Notes: generated by a model from the letters alone, not told the origin. DNA of 27,296 nt from Candidatus Krumholzibacteriia bacterium (GCA_035649275.1 DASRJW010000045.1:1-27296); one strand, 5' to 3'. Positions 7,401 through 14,837 are shown, counted from the first letter of the stretch. Made by a program: numbers and translations.

Positions 7401-8737
7401 TCCCGCAGGAAACCGACGTCACCAGTGCGCAGCCACCCGTCCGCCGTGAACGATGACCGCGTGGTCTCCGGGTCGTTCCAGTAGCCGGAGGTGACCGCGA
7501 CGCCACGCACCTGCAGCGCGCCAGTGTCACCCTCGGCCACGACGTGGTCCTCGCTGTCGGTGATCCGCACCGCCAATCCCGGCAGCGGGGTACCGACCTC
7601 CACCCAGGCATCGGTGGCGGAGGTCGCATTGCGCGAGAAGAGCTCCGAGTAGGTGACGCCGGAAGAAGTCTCCGACATCCCCCAGGCCGGATGCATCGCC
7701 GTCTCCGGGAGGCCGAAGGGAGTGAGCAGTTCGAGGAAGCGACGCGCCGTCTGGGGCACGATGGTCTCACCGCCATTGAGGACGAAGCGCAAGCACCGCA
7801 GGTCCCAACGGCGCCCCGTCATGCTTTCCGCCCGGTCGTTGACAAGGGCGTAAGCGAAGTTGGGAGCCCAGGTGAGGCTCACACGATGGCGGTGCACGAG
7901 ATCGAGCCAGAGGAGCGGCGACTGCAGAATGGCTTCCGCGGGCACGTGGATCTGCCGGCAACCAGTCACCACGTCGCGCAGGTGGAACATGACCAGCCCG
8001 CCGACATGCTCGAGGGGCAACCAATTGAGCGAGATGTCGCGGTCCGTGAAGGAGTGACGTTGCGCCGCGGCCTGGGCGGAGCCGAGCAGGTTGGCGTGGC
8101 TCAGCATCACTGCCTTGGGCCGCGCCGTGCTGCCCGAGGTGAGGAGGAGGAGGGCAAGGTCATCAGGGGCTGACGAGTGCTCTTGCGCCGCCGGCCGGCT
8201 GTGCAGCAGATCCTCGAACACGAGGACATCGGAGGTGGGAATCCCGGCGGAGAGGAAGATGGTTCGCAGTACCGGAGCAAGCGCTGCCGTACAGAGGATG
8301 CGGGCACCACCGAGCAGAGCCAGCGCCTCGAGGAATCGCCGCGCCGCCGGTTGCTGCGGGTCGCTCGCCGCGACTGCGGCTGTCGGCGTCGGTACGACGC
8401 CCGCCAGGATGCAGCCCCAGAAGGCGGGGACCAATTCGCTGGCGCTAGGGAACTGGAAGAGCACGATGTCGCCGGGTCGAAGCCCCCGCGCGCGTAGACC
8501 GCCGCTGATCCGTCGCGCCTGCTCGAGAAGCGTCGCGTACGACTGCTGGACCTTGTCCCCGAGCGGTTGCAGGTACAGGATGCCGCGTGCCGGGGAAAGG
8601 TCAGCGGCTCGCCGCAGCGCCTGCGGCAGGATCGTGGGCGCGCCAGGCGAGAAACGTAATGGCCCCCCGTCACTCTGGGAGAGTGACGCCCGTGGCTGCG
8701 AGGGGCTCTTGCGGAGAATCCCCGTTCTCGAAGCCAT
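4412..8737 (-). CDS. Solo assembly-line enzyme FAAL-KR-ACP-TE
   Basis: A 1441-residue megaenzyme. Residues about 28-560 are an acyl-AMP ligase of FAAL type: TSGSTARPKAVMLSH, NGGE, WGMSETSSG, WLRTGDVGF and PKTAIGKIRR. About 575-1050 is a PKS-type ketoreductase, with the structural half starting at FHRRVWREVP and the catalytic half carrying GGLGGIG (about 844) and Ser-x12-Tyr (about 968 and 981). A carrier protein follows, with the phosphopantetheine serine at 1141 in GGDSL, then a type I thioesterase with GGHCLGG (Cys 1271), an Asp near 1297 and a His near 1416. There is no ketosynthase, acyltransferase or condensation domain. It should load an acyl or keto-acyl group, reduce it and release it. 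ATG 8737 is chosen at the domain edge; ATG 8788 is possible, and neither has a clear ribosome binding site. The frame stays open further upstream into the kinase gene, which I reject. Confidence 0.88.
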   Translation of the reverse strand: MASRTGILRKSPSQPRASLSQSDGGPLRFSPGAPTILPQALRRAADLSPARGILYLQPLGDKVQQSYATLLEQARRISGGLRARGLRPGDIVLFQFPSASELVPAFWGCILAGVVPTPTAAVAASDPQQPAARRFLEALALLGGARILCTAALAPVLRTIFLSAGIPTSDVLVFEDLLHSRPAAQEHSSAPDDLALLLLTSGSTARPKAVMLSHANLLGSAQAAAQRHSFTDRDISLNWLPLEHVGGLVMFHLRDVVTGCRQIHVPAEAILQSPLLWLDLVHRHRVSLTWAPNFAYALVNDRAESMTGRRWDLRCLRFVLNGGETIVPQTARRFLELLTPFGLPETAMHPAWGMSETSSGVTYSELFSRNATSATDAWVEVGTPLPGLAVRITDSEDHVVAEGDTGALQVRGVAVTSGYWNDPETTRSSFTADGWLRTGDVGFLREGQLTLTGREKDIVIVHGVNYSCHRIEAAVEEVAGVETSFTAACATRAPAEQTDKLVIFYSTPLTEAEARRELAERIRATLLRDIGIPAEHLVLLPRQQIPKTAIGKIRRSELRRRFEAGEFRDTAALPGGFHRRVWREVPRLAQALLPKGPWLVFADELGLGESLARRLAEEGHDVTVVVPGKKFLRSRPGQYVVDPHAPSDYGLLLSSLEKEGLSPRRFVHLWTHAADRPLLTATELEKQQALGLHSVLHLAQALARSMRTESLRNLWVVSNGAFEVQPGEGVACEKAALPGLLKTFPREIPGLVVVHCDLAGAQKTGELDDLVRELAAAAVSTEIAYRHGRRWRTQLVSTEIPPDLTAEVTPKHAAEIPPAENAAGVPAASTPIVTGGFYIVSGGLGGIGAALVRELLSRHRARLLVIGRRKAIEVEATLRDLQGLGGEIVYHSADIADAEAVDSALQEAVHRWGKMPDGVFHLAGLYESRALADETTTTLARVLRAKVLGAWVLHRLLRERVGALFVSFSSMLGDTGGALHGAYAAANAFLIGLAHQQQSLGMRAHCLLWSSWTSTGMNRDDVYDAALRAQGYLPLSPAEGLSTLWAALRSEHPHLFIGLDARNPRVHQRLESPAAVPESKQDTSAPAPISTEVSTTARIVPAVVAAPRTEKERKLIQIWEEVLEHSPIGMQDSFFECGGDSLLAVRIVAEIEAVFGIHLPTAALFRAPTVEQLAAMIEREPPPPYRVIPLHAEGRRLPFFCLPGGQDDTMVFRDLATAMDAEQPLYGVQAAVLDGRASCPATISVEEVAAHFVSEIRNVQPLGPYRLGGHCLGGIIAFEVAQQLCDAGVEVELLAMIDTIVVESSPTHVVAPLGLRLERHWRELSHRSLAGKLGYLVGKVKGHRGARETRRRARRAVASIEDMARRYRPRPYPGRLTLFLARDSFLGRDPRRDPRLRWRGLAEKGTEVILVAGDHESLLRPPFVGDLAMRLDHALAGPAAT

Positions 8738-8978
8738 GCTGTTCTGCAAAGGAGTAAGCGTTAGCTGTTTGTCGTGCCGGAACCCCATTCGTCGAAAGTG
8801 ACCGAGGAATGATAGCACACGTTTGCACTGCGAGCCGGCACGACTCGTCGAAACATGGCGACGCCCGGCATCGAAGCTGCTCGCTCGATCTGCGGGAGAC
8901 TTCCAGGAGCGGACGGTGGATTCTGGGGCCGTCCCGGATGCAGGATAGGACCGGGCCCGAGCTCTCCCCGAGGTCGCC

Positions 8979-10322
8979 ATGTCCACGACGCGTTCCGGCC
9001 GCATGCTCGCCGCCCTGCTCTTCCTGGCAGCATCCGTCACCATCCTGAACGTGACCCTGTGGCTACAGTACCGGGACACGCGCGCCGCTCTGGAAGCCGA
9101 GCTGGCGCGCCGCCTGGAGTCGCTAGCCCAGACGCTCGGTGCCGTGCTCGATCCGGAGCAGGTGGTGAACGCCTGGTTCGAGCCGAGCCAGGACGTGGAA
9201 ACGACGACGCCGGCACTCGCCGACTCGTTCGCGAGCGGCACCGACGCCTTGCTCTTGCGCAGTCGACTCGCCGCCATCATGGACGCGGCCGATCTGGCGA
9301 ACATCACGCTCTACGACCAAGAGGCCAGGCCTTTTCTCGACGCCATCCACACGGCCGGCGACCTCCTGCGCCAGGATCCGCTGTACCGGGCCGAGGTGCT
9401 GGCCGCCCTGCGCGGCAGCCCGGCCCACACGTCGCTCTATCGCTCCGGGCAGGAATACCTGATGTCGGGCTACGCCCCGATCCAGGGCGATTCGAGCTTC
9501 GCCGTGGGAGTCGAGGCGGACGCTCGTTTCTTCGCCGGTCTGCGCCGGTTGGGGCAATCCCTCTTCGTGCTCGGCGCCGGCAGCTTGGCGGTCCTCGTGG
9601 TGCTGGGAATTTTTCATGCGCGCGCCCAGAGCCGCCTCGCCCGTGCCGAGGCCGCAGTGCAACGCGCCGAGACCCTCGCTTCCATGGGCCGCATGGCGGC
9701 AGGCATTGCTCACGAGATCCGCAATCCTCTCGGGATCATCCGGGCGACGGCGACGCGCTTGAAGAAACTCCATGGCGACCCCGCCTCTCCGGACGAGAAG
9801 TTCGACTACATCGAGGAGGAAGTGGATCGTCTGAGCGCCGTCCTGGACGGGTACCTCGGCTTCGCCCGTGACGAGGCGCCGCGCTTCGCCAGCCTCGACC
9901 TGGTCGCGCTCGTGCAGCGCACGCTGCGTCTCATGCAGCCCGAGCTGGAGTCTGCCCGCGTCTCCCTGGAGACCGAGATGCCCGCGTCCTGCAGTGTGCG
10001 CGGTGACGCTCAGCGCCTGCGGCAGCTGCTCATGAATCTGGTGCTCAACGCGGTACAAGCCATGAACGGCGGCGGTCGCCTGCGAGTGCAGGTGCGAACG
10101 GAGGAATCCTTTGCCTGCCTCGCCGTCGCCGATTCGGGCTCCGGCATTCCGCCGGCGCTCCGGAACCGCGTGTTCGAGCCGTTCTTCACCACCAAGGAGA
10201 AAGGCAGCGGCCTCGGTCTCGCCATCGTCCAGCGGATCGTGGAGGAGCACCAAGGCCAGATCCAAATGGAAGCGCCCGCTGGCGGGGGCACACGCGTCGA
10301 GGTGCGGCTCCCCAGCGCATGA
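8979..10322 (+). CDS. Membrane sensor histidine kinase, NtrB/ZraS-like
   Basis: A 447-residue sensor kinase. Transmembrane helix 1 spans about residues 9-29 and helix 2 about 193-212, enclosing an extracytoplasmic domain of about 160 residues that I cannot type but which could be Cache-like. There is no clear HAMP domain; a short coiled linker (RLARAEAAVQRAETLASMG) leads straight to the H box GIAHEIRNPLG, with phospho-acceptor His 245. The N box (LNLVLNAVQAM), G1 box (ADSGSGIP), F box (FEPFFTTK) and G2 box (GSGLGLAI) are all intact, so it should autophosphorylate. GAGG sits five bases before ATG 8979. It is divergent from the FAAL-KR-ACP-TE gene and precedes its likely partner regulator by 172 bp. 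The signal sensed is unknown; position points to an envelope or periplasmic cue. Confidence 0.9.
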   Translation: MSTTRSGRMLAALLFLAASVTILNVTLWLQYRDTRAALEAELARRLESLAQTLGAVLDPEQVVNAWFEPSQDVETTTPALADSFASGTDALLLRSRLAAIMDAADLANITLYDQEARPFLDAIHTAGDLLRQDPLYRAEVLAALRGSPAHTSLYRSGQEYLMSGYAPIQGDSSFAVGVEADARFFAGLRRLGQSLFVLGAGSLAVLVVLGIFHARAQSRLARAEAAVQRAETLASMGRMAAGIAHEIRNPLGIIRATATRLKKLHGDPASPDEKFDYIEEEVDRLSAVLDGYLGFARDEAPRFASLDLVALVQRTLRLMQPELESARVSLETEMPASCSVRGDAQRLRQLLMNLVLNAVQAMNGGGRLRVQVRTEESFACLAVADSGSGIPPALRNRVFEPFFTTKEKGSGLGLAIVQRIVEEHQGQIQMEAPAGGGTRVEVRLPSA

Positions 10323-10329
10323 ACCTGGG

Positions 10330-10383
10330 GGTTCCTGGCGAAGTGCCGGCTCGTGGCAAGGTGCAGGTTCGTGGCAGGGTGCC
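10330..10383. repeat. Three tandem 18-bp repeats
   Basis: Three head-to-tail 18-bp units lie right after the kinase stop codon: 10330-10347 (GGTTCCTGGCGAAGTGCC), 10348-10365 (GGCTCGTGGCAAGGTGCA) and 10366-10383 (GGTTCGTGGCAGGGTGCC). Each differs from the next at a few positions. They fill the gap before the response regulator. The unit length is a multiple of three, so the repeats could have arisen from or be tolerated as coding sequence, but no gene uses them here. Confidence 0.75.
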
Positions 10384-10494
10384 GTGCGCCGGCGTACTCG
10401 CGTCCATCCTGGCGCCGTGACCTGCCATTGACTAGGCTGCCCCATGTGCGCCCCGTGCTCGAGCGCATGCCGATGGGGCGGGATCGAGGTGAGC

Positions 10495-11913
10495 ATGCCG
10501 CACATCCTCATCGTCGACGACGAGAAACGCATGGGCCAGCTCTTGGGAGAGGAGTTGGCGGAGGCGGGCTTTCGCGTGCAGGTGGAAACCACGGGGGCGG
10601 GAGCGCTGCAGCGCTTGCAGTCGGACCACTTCGACCTGGTCATCTCTGATATCCGCATGACTCCGCCCGACGGAATGGAAATCCTCCGCGCCGTGAAGGA
10701 GCACTCGCCGCAGACCGATGTCGTCATGATGACGGCGTACTCGTCGGTGCAGAGCGCCCGTGAGGCTTTCAAGCTCGGCGCCACGGATTACGTGCTGAAG
10801 CCCTTCGACATCGAAGAGGTGCGTCGCATCGTGGAGAGCATCCTGGAGAAGCGGCGGCTGGCGCAGGAGAACGTTTCCTTGGCGCAGGAAAACCGCCTGC
10901 TCCGTGACCAGCTCGCGGGCCGGGAGCGCGTCCCGATCGTCGGCGAAAGCGCCGCCGTGCAGGAGCTGCGCCGGCTGATCGGTCTCGTCGCCAGCAGCGA
11001 AGCCACGGTCCTGATCCAGGGCGCCAGCGGCTCCGGGAAGGAGCTCGTGGCTCGGGAGATCCACGTGCAGAGCAGTCGTGCCGCGCGGCCCTTCGTCGCG
11101 GTGAACTGCGCCGCCATTCCGGATTCCTTGCTCGAAAGCGAGCTCTTCGGCCACGAGAAGGGCGCCTTTACCGGCGCCGAGGCGCGCCGGCAGGGACGCT
11201 TCGAGCTCGCTCAGAGCGGAACGATTTTCCTCGACGAGATCGGCGAGATGGGTGCCGAGGTGCAGGCCAAGCTCCTCCGCGTTCTCGAGGAGCGCAAGGT
11301 GACGCGTCTCGGTGGCGCCCAGTCCTTCGACGTCGACATCCGCATTCTCGCCGCCACCAACAGGGATCTCGCCAGCGCCATCGCCCGGGGAAGCTTCCGG
11401 GAAGACCTCTTCTACCGCCTGAACGTGTTCCCCATTCAGGTGCCGTCGCTGGCGGCGCGGCGGGACGACGTGCCGCTCCTCGCCGAGTTCTTCTTGCGCG
11501 AGTTGCGCTACCCCCACGCGCAGTTGCCTGCCAATATGGCAGAGCAGCTCCGCGCCCAGGACTGGCCCGGCAACGTGCGGGAGCTCCGCAATGTGGTGGA
11601 ACGCGCCACGATCCTGGCGCAGGGGCAACCACTCACTGCCACGCACTTCCCCCAGAGCGGCATCTCGGGACAAGCACCGAGCCTCTCCGGACCCACGATC
11701 GGGGTCGCGGGACAAGGGCCGCAATGGACTGCTGGCGCGGATCAGCCGATGGACCTTCCCGCCGGTGGCGTCGACCTCGACCGCCTCGAGGCGCACCTCA
11801 TTCGACGCGCGCTGGAGCGAACGAACAACAACAAGACCGAGGCCGCCAAACTCCTCGGAATGACACGGCGGACGCTCTACAGCCGCATGGAGAAGCACGG
11901 CATTCCCATCTGA
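10495..11913 (+). CDS. Sigma54-dependent response regulator, NtrC family
   Basis: A 472-residue three-domain activator. The receiver domain (about 1-120) has the acidic pair in IVDDE, phospho-acceptor Asp 52 in ISDIRM, Thr in MMTAYS and Lys in VLKPFD. The AAA+ domain (about 145-380) has Walker A GASGSGKE (about 176), the sigma54-contact loop GAFTGA (about 223) and Walker B GTIFLDEIGEM. A Ser/Gly/Pro-rich linker near 385-425 leads to a Fis-type helix-turn-helix ending NNNKTEAAKLLGMTRRTLYS. Because GAFTGA is intact it should drive open-complex formation at sigma54 promoters. ATG 10495, preceded by GAGGTGAG, gives the normal receiver start; the frame extends to 10444 but adds an atypical leader. 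The kinase at 8979 is the obvious partner. Candidate targets are the promoters at 12182 and 14945. Confidence 0.93.
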   Translation: MPHILIVDDEKRMGQLLGEELAEAGFRVQVETTGAGALQRLQSDHFDLVISDIRMTPPDGMEILRAVKEHSPQTDVVMMTAYSSVQSAREAFKLGATDYVLKPFDIEEVRRIVESILEKRRLAQENVSLAQENRLLRDQLAGRERVPIVGESAAVQELRRLIGLVASSEATVLIQGASGSGKELVAREIHVQSSRAARPFVAVNCAAIPDSLLESELFGHEKGAFTGAEARRQGRFELAQSGTIFLDEIGEMGAEVQAKLLRVLEERKVTRLGGAQSFDVDIRILAATNRDLASAIARGSFREDLFYRLNVFPIQVPSLAARRDDVPLLAEFFLRELRYPHAQLPANMAEQLRAQDWPGNVRELRNVVERATILAQGQPLTATHFPQSGISGQAPSLSGPTIGVAGQGPQWTAGADQPMDLPAGGVDLDRLEAHLIRRALERTNNNKTEAAKLLGMTRRTLYSRMEKHGIPI

Positions 11914-12070
11914 GGATGGCCGCGGCGCATCGTGCCTGGGCGCATTGGGCGTCGCAGCGGCGGAAGCTGAGCCCTCGGTTTCAGACGCCGCAGCAGAGGA
12001 ATCACCGCCGGGAGATGGATCACCTCTGGGCTCCGTGTCTGGATCCGCGGCGTTCGCGCTGGTTCAGTGG

Positions 12071-12086
12071 TGTACGGGACGGTACA
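12071..12086. promoter_or_regulatory. Inverted pair TGTAC-N6-GTACA, candidate enhancer site
   Basis: TGTAC (12071-12075) and GTACA (12082-12086) form an inverted pair with half-site centres 11 bp apart, about one helical turn. Its centre is about 130 bp before the transcription start predicted from the sigma54-like element at 12182, a usual place for NtrC-type enhancer binding. The pair resembles those at 1280 and 14814. That the regulator at 10495 binds it is inference. Confidence 0.4.
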
Positions 12087-12181
12087 GCCGGATTCGGTGA
12101 CGACCCTCGGCAGCATTCGAGACAGCGCCGTAGGTGCTTGTCAGAGCTCCAGTTCGCCTCTGCCTCCCAGAGGCCCCAGCG

Positions 12182-12197
12182 TGGAGCGCGGCTTGCT
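12182..12197 (+). promoter_or_regulatory. Sigma54-like -24/-12 promoter
   Basis: TGGAGCG-CGGC-TTGCT matches TGGCACG-N4-TTGCW at 10 of 12 positions, with GG and GC at the required ten-base separation. The predicted start of transcription is near 12208, giving a leader of about 107 bases before ATG 12315. A sigma54-dependent activator gene lies directly upstream. GG-N10-GC alone is common in GC-rich DNA, so this depends on the fuller match and the context. Confidence 0.5.
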
Positions 12198-12314
12198 CGA
12201 CGGAAGCGAGGAGAACGCCACAAGGCGCGCACCCGAGGCCGGTGAGCGCCGGCCCGGCGGGAAATGACACCGGGCAGGCCCTGTCGAGGGATCGACCCGC
12301 AAGGAGTCGACACC

Positions 12315-13367
12315 ATGCGCCACGACCCATCCCCCATCGCCCGGCAGGCCGGCCTCGTGGTGCTCGCCCTCCTCTGCTGCCTCGGCGCCTTCGCGGCCGA
12401 CGCGGGGGCGCAGGAGCGCGAGCGCCTGCGAAACGAGCTCGAACGCACCGACCAGATCCTCGAGCGCGCTCGTACGGTCGTGGAAGAGCACGGCAACTTG
12501 CGGGCGCGCGAGCAACTGAGCTTCGCTTTCCAGCTGCAGGAAAGAGCCAAGACCATCGCCTTCTCACCGTACGCCGGCTTGGTGGAGCTGCAGCGTGCGC
12601 TCGAACTCTCTCTCCGCGCCCGCTCTCTCGCCGAACGTGCCGTGCAGATCGCCTCCCAGCAGGCACACCTGGAGCAGCGCGCGCAGCAGGCGCTCGAGCG
12701 GCTGGAGCGCCGTCTCGAGGAAGCTCGAGCCGCCGCCGGTGACGTGCCCGACGAGAGCTCGGTGCGCACCCTGGAGCTCGCGACCCGACGCCTCGAACAG
12801 GCGCGCGAAGCCTTCCACGAGCAGCGCTTCCAGGAAGTGATCGGCATCAGCATCGACACGATGCGCTTCCTCGACAGTTTCGTCCGCCCCGAGCCGGGAC
12901 AGCGCCTGGAGCGGATCCTCGAGAACACACGCCACCTGCTCGAGCGCGCCGCGGCGGACGCGGGGGAGAACGCCCGCGCGCAGGAAATCTTGCAGCGCGC
13001 CACAACCCTCCTCGAGCAGGCGGAAGCCCAGCGCCTCGCCGGCCATCCCGACGCCGCCGAGCGGTTGGTGCAGCAGGCTCGCGAGCTCGTTCTCAACGCC
13101 ATGCGTCTCCGCGAGGCGCCGCTGGATGCGGGCCGGGTGGATCTCGTTCTGGAGGAGACCGCCACCTACGTGGACGATGCGATGCAAAGGGTCCAGGACT
13201 CCGCCAGCCCAGAAGCTGTGACGCTTCTCGAGAACGCCAAGCGCCATCTGGAGCGCGCCCGGGAGTTGCGACTGGAGAACAAGCTGCAGCAGGCGCTGGA
13301 GGAAGCCCGCGTGGCCCGCAACCTGGCTCGCCGTGCCGTGCAGCTCGCCGGAGTCGGTGACCTCTGA
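12315..13367 (+). CDS. Secreted helical protein with four ~75-residue repeats
   Basis: A 350-residue protein I do not recognise as a named family. A signal peptide covers about residues 1-33: a short basic start, the hydrophobic core LVVLALLCCLGAFA, and a likely cut after ADAGA. The rest is almost wholly alpha-helical, rich in Glu, Arg, Ala and Leu. It falls into four similar units starting near ILERARTVV, ALERLERRL, ILENTRHLL and VLEETATYV. Each has a first helix, a loop, then a longer helix with a LLE-A--LERA pattern, a short gap and a closing helix such as ARSLAERAVQI or ARNLARRAVQL. It should form a periplasmic helical scaffold or coiled coil. AAGGAG at 12301-12306 sets the start. It lies behind a sigma54-like promoter and 73 bp before the beta-barrel gene, so a shared envelope role is likely. 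Confidence 0.8.
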   Translation: MRHDPSPIARQAGLVVLALLCCLGAFAADAGAQERERLRNELERTDQILERARTVVEEHGNLRAREQLSFAFQLQERAKTIAFSPYAGLVELQRALELSLRARSLAERAVQIASQQAHLEQRAQQALERLERRLEEARAAAGDVPDESSVRTLELATRRLEQAREAFHEQRFQEVIGISIDTMRFLDSFVRPEPGQRLERILENTRHLLERAAADAGENARAQEILQRATTLLEQAEAQRLAGHPDAAERLVQQARELVLNAMRLREAPLDAGRVDLVLEETATYVDDAMQRVQDSASPEAVTLLENAKRHLERARELRLENKLQQALEEARVARNLARRAVQLAGVGDL

Positions 13368-13368
13368 G

Positions 13369-13407
13369 CCCGGGGTTCGATGACCTTTGCGCCCGGGTCT
13401 GGTTTTT
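13369..13407 (+). terminator. Weak hairpin plus T-run, possible attenuator
   Basis: CCCGGG at 13369-13374 can pair with CCCGGG at 13392-13397 across a 17-base loop; a T5 run follows at 13403-13407. It sits just after the stop of the helical-protein gene and before the barrel gene, so partial termination could lower expression of the second gene. The loop is large and the stem short, so this is tentative. Confidence 0.25.
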
Positions 13408-13440
13408 CCCGTTTCGATCCCCGTGTCGTGGACGGCAAGT

Positions 13441-14784
13441 ATGTGTGGGCAGCCCGCTCGTTTCCTCGCTGCGTGGCTCCTTGCGAGGCTCCCGGCGCCT
13501 CCCTATGTCCCAGCGTGGCTCGCGACGCTCGCGTTCTTCCCAGCCGGCGCCTTTCTTCTCGCCGCGCTCACCTCTTCTCCCGCCGGCGCTCAAGATCTCC
13601 TGGCGGCACCGGAAAGAGCCTGGATCCTGCGTTCCAGTGTGGCCCTGGCCTACGACTCCTTCGGCCAGCGCTACACCGTGGCGGACGACGACACCCTGGA
13701 TCTCATCGACGAGCTGAGCGGCCGCTGGATCCTGGGCTTGGAACACCGCGGCAACGCCTGGTTCGAGCTCGCCAACAGCCTCGGCATCGGCCAGGAAGCG
13801 ACACGAAACGATACCCACCTGGGATTGCGCTGGCGTGCTCGCACCCTCGACGTCCAGATTCTCGATGATTTGCACACCAAGGCCTGGCGCGAACTCTCAC
13901 AGTACACGCTCTCCAGCGACTACCTCACCAACACGTCGCGCCTTCTCGTCACCGTGTGGCCCGTGGGGCCGTGGCGGCTGCGCGGCACCGGTCGCTTGGA
14001 GAACGCCCACTTCATGCAACGTTCGCGTTACAACTACGACTACTGGCGTCACGACCTGGGCGCCGAGGTGGAACGACGCTGGGGCGTTTTCTCCGAGCTC
14101 CGGGGTGGGTACTCCTACGGCCGGCGCGAAGTGCCGGATTCCACCGCCATCGACTACCGGGCACATCGGATCACCGCGGGCTGGACACAGGAATTCGGCG
14201 CCCACACGCTGACGCTGGACCAATGGGTGGAGCGCCGGCGCTATCGGGACACGGGGACGCGCAGCCCCTACCTGGACTACGAGGCGGACCTGACGCTCAG
14301 CGCCGCCCTCGGCATGAGCACCCGCCTGCGCCCGGCCTACCGGGCGTTGGTCACCAACTACGACCTCCCCGACAGCATCTACACCGACGCCACGGAGCAG
14401 TCGGTGGAGATCCTCTTGGAGCGAGAGCTCACGCCGAACACCACCCTTGGAGTGGGACCACGCGGCGAGTTCCGCCGCACCGGGAGCGTCTTCGACCGCC
14501 CCTACGACCAGTGGGGGCTGAAGGGGACACTTTCCTACCTCCCGGGGCCGTCGCTCTGGGTGCAGTTCTCCAACGAGATCGGCGTCCGCACCCATCGAGC
14601 CGGCAGCGAGGTCCTGTTCACCGACTACCTCTTCAACTGGTCGACGCTCATGCTCTCTTGGCACTTCCCGCCTAGGCTCAACCTGGACCTGTTCTTCAGC
14701 CTCGAGCCCGAAGACCACGCCGACGACCGCGACGACACCACCACCTTGCTCGTCTCCACCGCGCTCACCTTCGGCCTGTACTGA
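13441..14784 (+). CDS. Predicted outer-membrane beta-barrel protein, unknown
   Basis: A 447-residue protein with an N-terminal hydrophobic export signal (core near ATLAFFPAGAFLLAAL, likely cut after SSPAGA) and then a long series of amphipathic strands with alternating aromatic and polar residues, for example RWILGLEHRGNAWFELANS and LWVQFSNEIGV. Charged turns separate the strands. It ends with STALTFGLY, an alternating hydrophobic strand with a terminal aromatic residue, as barrel-assembly substrates usually have. No porin or receptor family is recognisable. The start is uncertain: ATG 13441 is preferred because it gives a normal signal peptide, although its upstream GGACGGCAAG is only a moderate site and TTG 13387 is also in frame. 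It follows the secreted helical protein, so a partner or cargo relation is plausible. Confidence 0.72.
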   Translation: MCGQPARFLAAWLLARLPAPPYVPAWLATLAFFPAGAFLLAALTSSPAGAQDLLAAPERAWILRSSVALAYDSFGQRYTVADDDTLDLIDELSGRWILGLEHRGNAWFELANSLGIGQEATRNDTHLGLRWRARTLDVQILDDLHTKAWRELSQYTLSSDYLTNTSRLLVTVWPVGPWRLRGTGRLENAHFMQRSRYNYDYWRHDLGAEVERRWGVFSELRGGYSYGRREVPDSTAIDYRAHRITAGWTQEFGAHTLTLDQWVERRRYRDTGTRSPYLDYEADLTLSAALGMSTRLRPAYRALVTNYDLPDSIYTDATEQSVEILLERELTPNTTLGVGPRGEFRRTGSVFDRPYDQWGLKGTLSYLPGPSLWVQFSNEIGVRTHRAGSEVLFTDYLFNWSTLMLSWHFPPRLNLDLFFSLEPEDHADDRDDTTTLLVSTALTFGLY

Positions 14785-14813
14785 GCCCGTCGCCCCCGGC
14801 GGCGCCCCCAGCC

Positions 14814-14837
14814 GTACACCGGATCTTTCTCCTGTAC
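14814..14837. promoter_or_regulatory. Inverted pair GTACA-N14-TGTAC, candidate enhancer site
   Basis: GTACA (14814-14818) and TGTAC (14833-14837) form an inverted pair with centres 19 bp apart, nearly two helical turns. A further TGTAC lies at 14777-14781 at the barrel gene's end. The pair is about 145 bp before the start predicted from the sigma54-like element at 14945. It shares half-sites with the pairs at 1280 and 12071. Confidence 0.38.

Larger units (their letters stand above)
11914..12314. other. 401-bp regulatory gap before the helical-protein gene
   Basis: I find no convincing gene here, only short frames without a ribosome binding site. It holds an inverted pair at 12071-12086, a sigma54-like promoter at 12182-12197, and AAGGAG at 12301-12306 serving the next gene. 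The long distance after a compact regulator gene fits a separately controlled transcription unit. Confidence 0.6.

Noticed and set aside
8866-8881. A GG-N10-GC match (CGGCATC-GAAG-CTGCT) before the histidine kinase
   Set aside because: Spacing is right but only 8 of 12 positions fit by my count, which is expected by chance in this GC-rich DNA. I do not call a promoter here.
8738-9307. N-terminal extension of the FAAL-KR-ACP-TE frame by up to 190 residues
   Set aside because: The frame stays open, but the residues are Ser/Arg-rich with no domain, and most of it runs antisense inside the histidine kinase gene. The ligase domain starts only after 8737.
10432-11898. A 488-residue minus-strand frame opposite the response regulator
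   Set aside because: The plus strand has every NtrC motif, and the antisense product shows none.
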